A stretch of DNA of 48,128 bases from an uncultured Alteromonadaceae bacterium (lineage in GTDB: Bacteria; Pseudomonadota; Gammaproteobacteria; Enterobacterales; Alteromonadaceae): the NCBI GenBank assembly GCA_938085045.1, contig CALKGI010000032.1:1-48128 (forward strand), given 5' to 3'. A program made the translations under genes and the position numbers. A model generated the notes under the pieces. The model saw only the letters and a program-made list of their open reading frames with translations, had not been told where the DNA came from and did not search any database. Within the stretch, counting starts at the first letter, position 1; each line of letters opens with the position of its first letter. This document shows, in pieces, positions 20,704 through 27,735 of this stretch.

Positions 20704-20737
20704 AAAAAATCCCCGAAGGAAGGGGTCGGGGATTTTT
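20704..20737. terminator. Strong terminator behind the double-glycine peptide gene
   Basis: A near-perfect 12-bp stem (AAAAATCCCCGA with TCGGGGATTTTT) around a 9-nt loop carries T runs in both directions. On the minus strand it lies 28 nt after the stop of the peptide gene at 20765, marking a monocistronic unit and separating it from the CadC-like gene. Confidence 0.9.
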
Positions 20738-20764
20738 AATGATTAGTACGGTATTAGGATCTCA

Positions 20765-20914
20765 CTAAGTACCTGGACCCGTATCAGTATCTTCCCCGCC
20801 ACCATCGGTTGCGCCGTCTGCCGAACCTGTGGGCTTTGTGTCGTTCACGACCACTTCAGTTTCGATTACACCACCAGAAATTTGCGTCAATTGCTCTAGA
20901 GTTAATTCATACAT
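20765..20914 (-). CDS. Small peptide with double-glycine (bacteriocin-type) leader
   Basis: This 49-codon gene begins MYELTLEQLTQISGG, a textbook double-glycine leader (L-T-x-E-Q-L-x-x-I-S-G-G) of the sort cleaved and exported by ABC transporters with a C39 peptidase. The predicted product after GG has 34 residues and is acidic, glycine/threonine/aspartate-rich and without cysteines (VIETEVVVNDTKPTG.. ending in ..TDTGPGT). A ribosome site (AAAGGA) lies 8 nt before the ATG. A TATAAT-like -10 at 20982-20987 (minus) would give a ~60-nt leader, and a strong terminator follows. No transporter or modification enzyme is nearby. The mature part does not look like a cationic bacteriocin, so a signalling role or other exported-peptide role is possible. 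Leader recognition is strong; function is unknown. Confidence 0.75.
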   Translation of the reverse strand: MYELTLEQLTQISGGVIETEVVVNDTKPTGSADGATDGGGEDTDTGPGT

Positions 20915-21002
20915 AATGGTTATCCTTTACTAGGTTTGTTGAATTGGTTGACGTTGTTGTCAGTCCGTTAAATTTGAAGCCATTATAACGATGGTTTGTA
21001 AA

Positions 21003-21023
21003 GCGCCGTTAGTAAAATGGCGC
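21003..21023. promoter_or_regulatory. Operator-like palindrome upstream of the peptide gene
   Basis: GCGCC and GGCGC arms are separated by 11 bp, with inner T-T/A-A pairs also matching. The site lies about where the -35 of the minus-strand peptide promoter (-10 at 20982-20987) would fall, as expected for a repressor or activator site. No known regulator motif is recognised. Confidence 0.35.
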
Positions 21024-21079
21024 ACAATTTTAACTTTAAAAAACTAGATTAAAATCAGTGGGTTAATCGTATACCACCT

Positions 21080-21147
21080 TTTATCATTGTACTTTCACAC
21101 ACGGTTTTGCGTAAAATGTCGGGGTTTTGATGGGGGACAATGATAAA
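21080..21147. repeat. Perfect 11-bp inverted repeat before the hybrid sensor gene
   Basis: TTTATCATTGT at 21080-21090 is exactly inverted as ACAATGATAAA at 21137-21147, with 46 bp between. It sits ~70-135 bp ahead of the ATG at 21216. It may be a paired protein-binding site or an mRNA hairpin. Confidence 0.45.
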
Positions 21148-21215
21148 TACCATCATAAATAATGCATTTTTGTCTTAAACATTAGCTTGTCAATTTAGAA
21201 CCGGAAAAATCTTCA

Positions 21216-21338
21216 ATGAAACTATTGTCAGAATTCATCAAATATTCTCTTGGCTTGTTGCTGGTTGTGGTTTTCAATTTATCTGTAGCTGCAAAAGAGT
21301 TGAATCTTTTCGATGAAACCGTTCAATATTTGATTTAG
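21216..21338 (+). pseudogene. Signal-peptide exon of hybrid sensor, cut off by in-frame TAG
   Basis: An ATG at 21216 with a GGAA ribosome site about 8-9 nt upstream opens 40 codons: MKLLSEFIKYSLGLLLVVVF, a classic signal peptide, followed by NLSVAAKELNLFDETVQYLI and then TAG at 21336-21338. The frame is identical to that of the large sensor gene downstream, and the next residues after TAG (NLDLSSFGADARVND) are what normally follows in propeller sensors. A single C-to-T change in a CAG codon would explain the stop. The stretch is therefore best seen as the missing N-terminus of the neighbouring sensor. Confidence 0.8.
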
Positions 21339-21347
21339 AACTTAGAC

Positions 21348-24300
21348 TTGAGTAGCTTTGGTGCGGATGCGCGTGTTAATGACATCACCCAAGATTCAAA
21401 GGGAAACCTGTATTTTGCTAACACTCATAGTGTCTATTTATATAACGGCACACGATGGCAAGTGATCCCTTCCACAATAAATATTAAGCCACGTTCACTT
21501 GCCGCTAGTTCTGACGGTAAAGTGTACGTTGGTTGTACTGGCGATTTTGGATACTTGGCTGTTAATGCACAAGGTATTGTGACATTTTATTCGCTTAAGC
21601 CAGTAACATCGGACAAGACCGTAGATACTGAGGTTTATAAAGAGACATTTGTCAGACCTGAAGGCGTCTACTTTAGTGCAAAGTCGCGAATATACTGGTG
21701 GGACGGACAGGTTTTGAAGGCACTAAGGCCGCCAAAGTCTACTTTTCATCGTTCGACGGTTATCGGTGATTCATTGATTGTTCAATTACGAAGGGTGGGA
21801 TTATCCAAGCTTAAAAACGGGCAACTAACACCTTTTGTCAGTGGCGATTTTTTTGCCGACAAAACGATTTATGCGTTATTGCCATTTGACGATGAATTGC
21901 TTTTGGTTACGCCGACTAAGGGAATGTATCGGTATGGTCAGAACAAGTTTACCCGTTGGGTTGTTGGCAGTGCAGTGAAGGCATTATTAACCAACAGTAG
22001 AATATATCGAGCGCAGTGGCTGGCAAACGGGCAATTAGCATTGTCTTTGTTGGGTGACAATAAAGGTCTATTGATCCTCACCAAAAACGGTGATTTAGTG
22101 CGTTTTTTGACAGTAAACGAAGGTTTGTCAGACGAGTCTATCATTGCATTACATCAAGATAGTCAAAATGGTCTGTGGTTAGCCATGCGAAATGGATTAG
22201 ATAGAATTGAGGTGGCTTCTCCTTTGACGTTTTTTGATAAGCAAGATCAACTAGAAGGATATGTGTATTCAGTCATTCGCCATCAGGGTTACTTTTATGC
22301 GGCCACTAGCGATGGCATCTATCGATTGGACAAGCAAGAGGATAAGTTACGATTTCAACGAGCACAGGGGGCTGACGATGTGTGTTTTAAACTACTCAAA
22401 ACCAGCAAAGGACTGTTGGCAGCTTGTCATTCCAATTTGTTTCTTATAGACAACCTGCAGGTCACAAGTTTGGCTTCTCAAAGCAAGTATCATTTTGTTC
22501 GTTTGCACGTTTCATCTGACAGCAACGAACAATTGCAAGTTCTGGTGCCCAATAGCGTAGGTTTAGGCTTGTTATCTAATCAAGATAACAAATGGCAATA
22601 TCGTCAACTGGCCGAACAAGAGATTAACTTTCCTGTTAGGTATGTAGCGCAGGATGAAACGGGCAATTTATGGATCAACAGCCAATTCGAAGGCATAATT
22701 CGTGCAAAATTCCCCAATGGCTTTGATTCAAAGCCCGCAATCGATTACTTCGACATCAGCCATGGCCTGCCAAAAGGTGGTATTTTCCCTTCTAGAATAG
22801 ACAACAAGGTGGTTTTTAATACCGACAGCGGTTTGTATCGCTTTGATGATGTGCAAAATAAGTTTGTTGGCGAAACTCGATTTGGCGATTTGAGTCGTAA
22901 AAATCTTTATCTGTCAGAATCTAGTGGTAACGTGGTGTCGATGCTCGAAACCCTACCAAGACAAGGAGACTCAGCGAGTATTGGCGGCAGTCGCTTGGCT
23001 GTGGCTGAAAAACAAGGTGAACAATATAATCTCAACTACCAAGATTACCGCAGAGTTTCGACCTATCCGGCTACGTCTATTTACACCGAGGCCGATGGGG
23101 TGTCGTGGATTAAAAGTGGCAATAAGCTGCTCCGTTTTGACCGTAAATTGCATCAGCGCGATGGTAAAATCTTACCGCCGTCAATCAGTAAAATCAGCCC
23201 TTTGGGCAGTGATGAACAACTACTGCGAGGTGGCGATGATAAATCGTTGGTCTTCGATTATCAGAATAACTCGCTACGCTTTGAGTTCGCGTTTGCGGCT
23301 TTTGATGTCAGCGACAAAAATCGATTCCAATACAGATTAAGCGGGTTCGACGATAAATGGTCCGACTGGAGCCAAGAAAGTCATAAAGATTACACCCGTA
23401 TATATGAAGGCAAATACAGTTTTGAGCTCAGGGCTAAAAACGTTTACGGCGAAATTGCCAGCGCTAAGGGGGTCGCGTTTACTGTATTGGCACCTTGGTA
23501 TCGTAGCTTTTGGGCTTATTTGAGTTATGCAATGTTGTTGGTTTTTATCATTTTATTGGTGATGCGAATACGTACTCAAGCTTTGACCTTACGGGCTGAA
23601 AAACTTGAAGGCATTATTGAACAGCGCACCAAAACCATTCGCGAAGGTGCCTTGGTCATAGAGCAGCAAAAAGCCTCGATTGAAGATTTACTTGAGCAGA
23701 AGAACGACCTGTTTGCCAATATCTCCCACGAATTTAGAACGCCGCTGACCCTGATACTCGGCCCCACCAATAATTTGCTGCAAAGCAAAGTCGACAGCAG
23801 CCAAAAGGGCCATTTGCAGCTTATTCGCCAAAGTGGTTTTAAACTGCTGCGTATGGTTAACCAAATTTTGACGTTGGCCAAGCTCAGCTCTATCCCGCAC
23901 CAAGAGCGGGTATTGTTGTCGCTAAAAGAGCATGTGGACTTTATGATGGCGTCTTTTGCACCACTGGCCCAAGAGAAACAGCTGAATTTCACCGTTAGCA
24001 AGTATGACGAGGTCAAACTGTATATGGTGTCTGATTCGCTTGAGAAGATTTTGCTTAACTTGCTGTCGAACGCGATTAAGTACACTGCGTCAAAGGGCAA
24101 GGTTTCGTTGGTTATCGAGGCATTTAAGCCGCATTGGGTGTCGATAAGTGTCAGCGATAGCGGTTATGGCATACCCGATGAACAATTGGGGTTAGTGTTT
24201 GAACGCTTCAAGCGAATTAACCACCCTGAACACGTAAAAATTCAGGGCACGGGTCTGGGTTTGTCGATGGTTAAGGAGTTGGTTGAGGCTCATGGTGGTG

Positions 24301-25292
24301 TCATTGATTTGCAAACCGAATTGGGCAAAGGCTCTACGTTCAGGGTTGAATTGCCGGTAGAACAGAACGTTGATTCTGTTACGTCTTCTGCCGGATTAGC
24401 TGCGGCAAAATCTTCGGTCGACTTGGAATTGAAAACACTAGAAAAACCTCAAGATACAGCACCTGTTGTGGTTGAAGAACACCCAGAACAGTCACTACAG
24501 AGTTCTGTGGCAATCCAAAATAGCACCAAGACCAGTCTTTTGATCATCGAAGACACGCCAGAAATGCGAGACTTTTTGGTGAGCTTGTTTGTTGAACAAT
24601 ACGAGGTGTTCAGCGCCCCGGATGGCGAGCAAGGCATAGAGGTAGCTAAAAAGCAGTTGCCAGACATTATTATCAGCGACTTAATGATGCCGGGTAAAAA
24701 TGGTTATGAGGTTTGTAACGAGCTTAAAACCCACGAACTGACCAGTCACATTCCCATTATTTTACTCACCGCTAAGGCCGATTTAGAAAGTCGAATGCAA
24801 GGTTGGGCAGAACAGGCCGACGAGTATTTGGCTAAACCGTTCGATGAGGGCGAGTTAAAAATAAGAGTGACTAACCTGCTGGGTATTCGTCAAACACTCA
24901 AACAACGCTTTGGCCGGATATTACATGAGCAACCTGAAGCCCTGCCTGAACTAATCACTGAGCTAAACGACAAAGATCAACAATTTCTTGAACGCTTCCA
25001 AACGCTGATTGAAAAGCGTCATGCCGATTCAGACTTAAACTTGCCTACGGCAGCCAAAGAATTGTTTGTTAGTGAACGTTTGTTGCAGAAAAAGCTAAAA
25101 GCGTTGTTAGATCATAACTTCACCGAGTTCTTACGAACCTTTAGGCTTAATCGTGCGGCACAGATGTTAAAAGAAGGTAAGCGAGCAAGTGATGTTGCAG
25201 ATGAAACTGGGTTTTCGTCACAGGCTTATTTTAGCCGTTGTTTTAAAGCGGAGTTTGGTAAAACGGCAACGCAGTATCAGCAGGGTGCTTGA
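21348..25292 (+). CDS. Hybrid two-component sensor (propeller-YYY-HisKA-HATPase-REC-AraC), 5' interrupted
   Basis: This frame encodes 1314 residues from a weak TTG at 21348; the original start is probably the ATG at 21216, separated by TAG at 21336. Domains in order: two-component-regulator propeller repeats (~1-600, e.g. NGLWLAMRNGLDRI), a YYY domain (~640-715, RYRL/YRLSGFDDKWSDWS), a TM helix (~720-741), a coiled linker, HisKA with FANISHEFRTPLT (phospho-His about 794), HATPase (SNAIKYTA, GYGIPDEQ, GTGLGLSMV), a receiver (~1063-1180, IISDLMMPG with Asp about 1111) and a C-terminal AraC helix-turn-helix (~1260-1313). Sensing is periplasmic and output is transcription. Without the signal peptide, membrane topology may fail, so the product may be inactive unless the stop is read through or is a sequencing error. 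Confidence 0.85.
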   Translation: MSSFGADARVNDITQDSKGNLYFANTHSVYLYNGTRWQVIPSTINIKPRSLAASSDGKVYVGCTGDFGYLAVNAQGIVTFYSLKPVTSDKTVDTEVYKETFVRPEGVYFSAKSRIYWWDGQVLKALRPPKSTFHRSTVIGDSLIVQLRRVGLSKLKNGQLTPFVSGDFFADKTIYALLPFDDELLLVTPTKGMYRYGQNKFTRWVVGSAVKALLTNSRIYRAQWLANGQLALSLLGDNKGLLILTKNGDLVRFLTVNEGLSDESIIALHQDSQNGLWLAMRNGLDRIEVASPLTFFDKQDQLEGYVYSVIRHQGYFYAATSDGIYRLDKQEDKLRFQRAQGADDVCFKLLKTSKGLLAACHSNLFLIDNLQVTSLASQSKYHFVRLHVSSDSNEQLQVLVPNSVGLGLLSNQDNKWQYRQLAEQEINFPVRYVAQDETGNLWINSQFEGIIRAKFPNGFDSKPAIDYFDISHGLPKGGIFPSRIDNKVVFNTDSGLYRFDDVQNKFVGETRFGDLSRKNLYLSESSGNVVSMLETLPRQGDSASIGGSRLAVAEKQGEQYNLNYQDYRRVSTYPATSIYTEADGVSWIKSGNKLLRFDRKLHQRDGKILPPSISKISPLGSDEQLLRGGDDKSLVFDYQNNSLRFEFAFAAFDVSDKNRFQYRLSGFDDKWSDWSQESHKDYTRIYEGKYSFELRAKNVYGEIASAKGVAFTVLAPWYRSFWAYLSYAMLLVFIILLVMRIRTQALTLRAEKLEGIIEQRTKTIREGALVIEQQKASIEDLLEQKNDLFANISHEFRTPLTLILGPTNNLLQSKVDSSQKGHLQLIRQSGFKLLRMVNQILTLAKLSSIPHQERVLLSLKEHVDFMMASFAPLAQEKQLNFTVSKYDEVKLYMVSDSLEKILLNLLSNAIKYTASKGKVSLVIEAFKPHWVSISVSDSGYGIPDEQLGLVFERFKRINHPEHVKIQGTGLGLSMVKELVEAHGGVIDLQTELGKGSTFRVELPVEQNVDSVTSSAGLAAAKSSVDLELKTLEKPQDTAPVVVEEHPEQSLQSSVAIQNSTKTSLLIIEDTPEMRDFLVSLFVEQYEVFSAPDGEQGIEVAKKQLPDIIISDLMMPGKNGYEVCNELKTHELTSHIPIILLTAKADLESRMQGWAEQADEYLAKPFDEGELKIRVTNLLGIRQTLKQRFGRILHEQPEALPELITELNDKDQQFLERFQTLIEKRHADSDLNLPTAAKELFVSERLLQKKLKALLDHNFTEFLRTFRLNRAAQMLKEGKRASDVADETGFSSQAYFSRCFKAEFGKTATQYQQGA

Positions 25293-25339
25293 TTAAGTAG
25301 GGCGAATAACGCGCATCTACTCTTCTAATTTTCTATTTA

Positions 25340-25355
25340 TGTGCATATATGCACA
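25340..25355. promoter_or_regulatory. Perfect 16-bp palindrome upstream of the b561-yceI pair
   Basis: TGTGCATATATGCACA is a perfect palindrome about 84 bp before the cytochrome b561 start at 25439. Its position and symmetry fit a dimeric-repressor operator. I do not recognise the regulator. Confidence 0.5.
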
Positions 25356-25438
25356 GAAGTTGTGTCTTCCTCCCGGTTATCTTTTGTTCTGTGATAAGTA
25401 AAATGGCTTCATCGATTTGAGACAAACAGGTGAAGCAA

Positions 25439-26014
25439 ATGAACAACACACCACTAAAAAACGCCCAGTTTAAAAACACAGTCAAAGGTTACGGCATGGT
25501 TGCCATCGCCTTGCACTGGTTAGCTGCTGTGTGGATCATCGGCTTATTTGTTCTCGGCCTTTATATGGTTGACCTTGGTTACTACGATGATTTGTATAAA
25601 ACAGGTCCTTATTGGCATAAGGCCATGGGAGTATTGCTTGCGCTTGTGATGATTGGCCGTTTTATTTGGCGTGGTATTAATCCCAAACCTGAGATTGCTG
25701 GTTCTGCGCCTGTTAAAAAAGCCGCTGAAGTGGTTCATACGTTACTTTATGTGTGGGTTGGTGCGGTTATCGCCAGTGGTTATCTCATATCTACTGCCGA
25801 TGGTCGTGCAATTGATGTGTTTGGCTGGTTTACAATTCCTGCCACGCTCACCAGCATTGTCAATCAAGAAGATATTGCCGGTGCAATTCACTTTTATCTG
25901 GCCGTAGGTCTTATTTCAATGGCAGGTTTGCATGCTCTTGCTGCCATTAAACACCAGTTTTTTGACCGTGATGGCACACTGGTCAAAATGCTCAAAGTTA
26001 CTCCTAGCGCATAA
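25439..26014 (+). CDS. Cytochrome b561-type membrane protein (YceJ-like)
   Basis: This 191-residue protein has four transmembrane helices and conserved haem-ligand histidines: ALHWLAAVWIIGLFVLGL in helix 1, YWHKAMGVLLALVMIGRFIW in helix 2, and further histidines in VHTLLYVWVGAVI and in AIHFYLAVGLISMAGLHALAAI. It is a di-haem b561 of the bacterial CybB/YceJ kind, expected to move electrons between quinol and a partner. The ATG at 25439 is chosen over the GTG at 25430 because AGGTG lies in the right place. It precedes yceI by 60 bp on the same strand, the same pairing as yceJ-yceI in E. coli. Confidence 0.92.
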   Translation: MNNTPLKNAQFKNTVKGYGMVAIALHWLAAVWIIGLFVLGLYMVDLGYYDDLYKTGPYWHKAMGVLLALVMIGRFIWRGINPKPEIAGSAPVKKAAEVVHTLLYVWVGAVIASGYLISTADGRAIDVFGWFTIPATLTSIVNQEDIAGAIHFYLAVGLISMAGLHALAAIKHQFFDRDGTLVKMLKVTPSA

Positions 26015-26074
26015 ATCATATTCTTAACAATTAATTCAAATGACTTTTAATTACGACACAAAAAGGTATCTATC

Positions 26075-26665
26075 ATGTTGAACATCAAAAAGACACTCGC
26101 TAAAACGTTAATCCCTGCACTGGCATTGTCAGTTGCATCAATGCAGGCTAGCGCCGCTGATTATGTGGTGGATACTGAGGGCGCACATGCGTTTATTCAG
26201 TTTAAAATTCAGCACTTGGGTTACAGCTGGTTGTTAGGCAATTTCAGAGACTTCGAGGGCAAATTTAGCTACGATGCAAACAAGGTTCAAGAGACCAAAA
26301 TTGCATTAACTGTGGATACAACAAGCCTAGATTCAAACCATGCTGAGCGTGACAAACACTTAAAAGGCAAACACTTTTTGAATGTTAAAGATTTTCCTCA
26401 GGCCACTTTTGTGTCGACTAAAGTCGTCGTAAAAGACGACAAACAGTCGGTATTACACGGCGATTTGACTTTGCACGGCGTAACTAAAAATATCGCCATT
26501 GATGTGACTGAAATTGGCGGTGGTAAAGACCCATGGGGCGGTTATCGCCAAGGCTTTGAAGGCAAAACCACTTTTGCTTTAGCCGATTTTGGCATTATGG
26601 CTGACTTGGGACCAAAATCTAAAAATGTTGAGATGTATTTGTCTATTGAAGGAGTGAGGTTGTAG
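26075..26665 (+). CDS. yceI: YceI-family periplasmic lipid-binding protein
   Basis: This 196-residue protein has a signal peptide (hydrophobic LIPALALSVASMQASA, cleavage before ADYVVD) and the YceI beta-barrel fold. Typical segments are AHAFIQFKIQHLGYSWLLGN, LTVDTTSLDSNHAERDKHLK and FPQATFVSTKVV, then LTLHGVTKNIAIDVTEIGGG near residue 130. Members bind isoprenoid or fatty-acid chains such as polyprenyl compounds and are often base- or stress-inducible. The upstream neighbour is its usual cytochrome b561 partner, suggesting a shared redox or quinone-related role. No sign of damage. Confidence 0.95.
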   Translation: MLNIKKTLAKTLIPALALSVASMQASAADYVVDTEGAHAFIQFKIQHLGYSWLLGNFRDFEGKFSYDANKVQETKIALTVDTTSLDSNHAERDKHLKGKHFLNVKDFPQATFVSTKVVVKDDKQSVLHGDLTLHGVTKNIAIDVTEIGGGKDPWGGYRQGFEGKTTFALADFGIMADLGPKSKNVEMYLSIEGVRL

Positions 26666-26683
26666 ATTTAATTTAAAATTGCG

Positions 26684-26768
26684 CCGTAAGGGTAGACTTT
26701 CATGTCTGTCCTTTTATTCATTATCTATATGATTCAGTGGTATAGCATAAGAAAGGCTGCCCCTACGG
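26684..26768. repeat. 17-bp imperfect inverted repeat (hairpin or MITE-like element)
   Basis: CCGTAAGGGTAGACTTT (26684-26700) is matched in inverse by AAAGGCTGCCCCTACGG (26752-26768) at 14 of 17 positions, with 51 bp between. A further related stretch, TCTACACCCTTCTTACG, lies around 26788-26804. It begins 18 bp after the yceI stop, so it could be a terminator-like hairpin, but the terminal-repeat look suggests a small mobile-element remnant. Confidence 0.45.
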
Positions 26769-26923
26769 TCTTGCCAAACCGAGTAAATCTACACCCTTCT
26801 TACGCTGGGCATTTTTTGTCATTTACCAGCAACAGACCCTAAACCTTCTCCATCTCTATAAACTCTTCCTTGCAGTAAGTCGTCTGTTTTAAACTCAGTT
26901 TTGTTAATGGGATTTTCTCAAGG

Positions 26924-26980
26924 GACAGTCATAATGGCTATAATCTGCTTGTAAAACCGGCAATTGAGCCATTAACTGTC
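26924..26980. repeat. Imperfect inverted repeat
   Basis: GACAGTCATAATGGCT (26924-26939) is inverted as AGCCATTAACTGTC (26967-26980), allowing a 2-nt bulge. The arms are 27 bp apart. A TATAAT at 26939-26944 lies against the left arm, but no convincing -35 accompanies it. Confidence 0.35.
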
Positions 26981-27189
26981 AATTTTAAGAAAAACTTGTT
27001 AAAGAATTGCAATAATTGGCCGTTATATTAACGAATGACCGTAATTTGTTAGTTTATGTCCTAATTCAAATAACGGTTATCAAGGTGTAAGGGCTAGAAT
27101 GTCCAACATCACAACACAAAGGGCAATTGCTCTGAAGTGAAAATCTTTTAACCCTCAAGGACTTTTTGAAGTAAATTGGAGATAGTATT

Positions 27190-27303
27190 ATGAGAAACAG
27201 ATTATCAGAACAAACCGCCCGCTTTGGCGAATCGGTATTATTAACCGGCATGTGTAGTTTGGTTATGTTACTTGGCGTTGAATTTGTGATGACGTTCAGC
27301 TGA
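27190..27303 (+). CDS. Putative 37-aa small membrane protein
   Basis: A 38-codon frame (with stop) starts with ATG at 27190, with GGAG about 8 nt upstream. The product starts MRNRLSEQTARFGESVLL and ends in a hydrophobic run (SLVMLLGVEFVM), long enough for one membrane helix with a basic, soluble N-terminus. A clear intrinsic terminator (27331-27359) follows 28 bp after the stop, which supports a real transcription unit. I do not recognise the family. It could also be a non-coding RNA with chance coding potential. Confidence 0.45.
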   Translation: MRNRLSEQTARFGESVLLTGMCSLVMLLGVEFVMTFS

Positions 27304-27330
27304 AAACGCAGGTGGCATCAGCAAAAAATA

Positions 27331-27359
27331 AAACTGCTATCTTTGGATGGCAGTTTTTG
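27331..27359 (+). terminator. Rho-independent terminator after the small protein gene
   Basis: AAACTGCTATC pairs with GATGGCAGTTT (one G-U pair) around a TTTG loop, and the stem runs into TTTTTG. It is placed directly after the 37-aa gene. Confidence 0.75.
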
Positions 27360-27411
27360 TATGAGGATTTTACTTTCATAAAGGCCTAACTATAAGGTTA
27401 AACCTATCCCG

Positions 27412-27702
27412 CTATTTATTTTCTCGGCGAGCTTCAAACGCTGCCATTTGCTCTGGTGTGGCTTTGGTTTGATGATTGTCTTTCCACTGCGAATAAGGCA
27501 TGCCATACACCTTTTCACGCGCTGCATCGTAGTCTACTGTTTCACCTCGTTCTTCGGCTTCACTCATATACCACTTTGACAGGCAGTTTCGGCAAAAATC
27601 GGCGGTGATCATCAGGTCGATATTCTGTACGTCTTTGTTGTCGTCTAGGTGTTTTAAGAGGCGGCGAAATACTGCGGCTTCAATTTCAGTTTGTTGGCTC
27701 AT
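27412..27702 (-). CDS. DUF1244 family protein
   Basis: This 96-residue soluble protein has the DUF1244 pattern: AAVFRRLLKHLDDNKDVQNID, then MITADFCRNCLSKWYMSEAE, and finally KVYGMPYSQWKDNHQTKATP. Two cysteines in DFCRNCLSKWY are conserved in the family. DUF1244 proteins are widespread in proteobacteria and have no settled function. It lies 33 bp downstream of the PH-domain gene at 27736 on the same strand and may share its transcript. Confidence 0.93.
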   Translation of the reverse strand: MSQQTEIEAAVFRRLLKHLDDNKDVQNIDLMITADFCRNCLSKWYMSEAEERGETVDYDAAREKVYGMPYSQWKDNHQTKATPEQMAAFEARRENK

Positions 27703-27735
27703 GTTGTTTCTCTCTTTATCTTTATTTTTGTCATT

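Larger units (their letters stand above)
20915..21215. other. Divergent intergenic region between peptide gene and hybrid sensor
   Basis: About 300 bp without a gene. It holds the ribosome site and likely -10 of the peptide gene on the minus strand, a 21-bp operator-like palindrome (21003-21023), an 11-bp perfect inverted repeat with arms at 21080 and 21137, and a GGAAA-type ribosome site just before the ATG at 21216. Confidence 0.5.
26666..27189. other. Gene-poor intergenic region with inverted repeats
   Basis: About 520 bp without a convincing gene. It contains a 17-bp imperfect inverted repeat (26684-26768) with a related third copy near 26784-26804, and a second imperfect inverted repeat (26924-26980). 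A 13-codon ATG frame at 27099-27140 with an AAGGG ribosome-like site is too short to call. The ribosome site of the small protein at 27190 lies at its right end. Confidence 0.5.

Noticed and set aside
20593..20764. Search for a further GG-leader or RiPP enzyme gene beside the peptide gene
   Set aside because: Only the terminator and untranslated sequence are present here. No LanM, radical SAM, YcaO or C39 exporter frame occurs in the window.
27099..27140. 13-codon frame (MSNITTQRAIALK) with AAGGG upstream
   Set aside because: Too short and not recognisable. It may be a leader of the 37-aa gene but there is no supporting structure.
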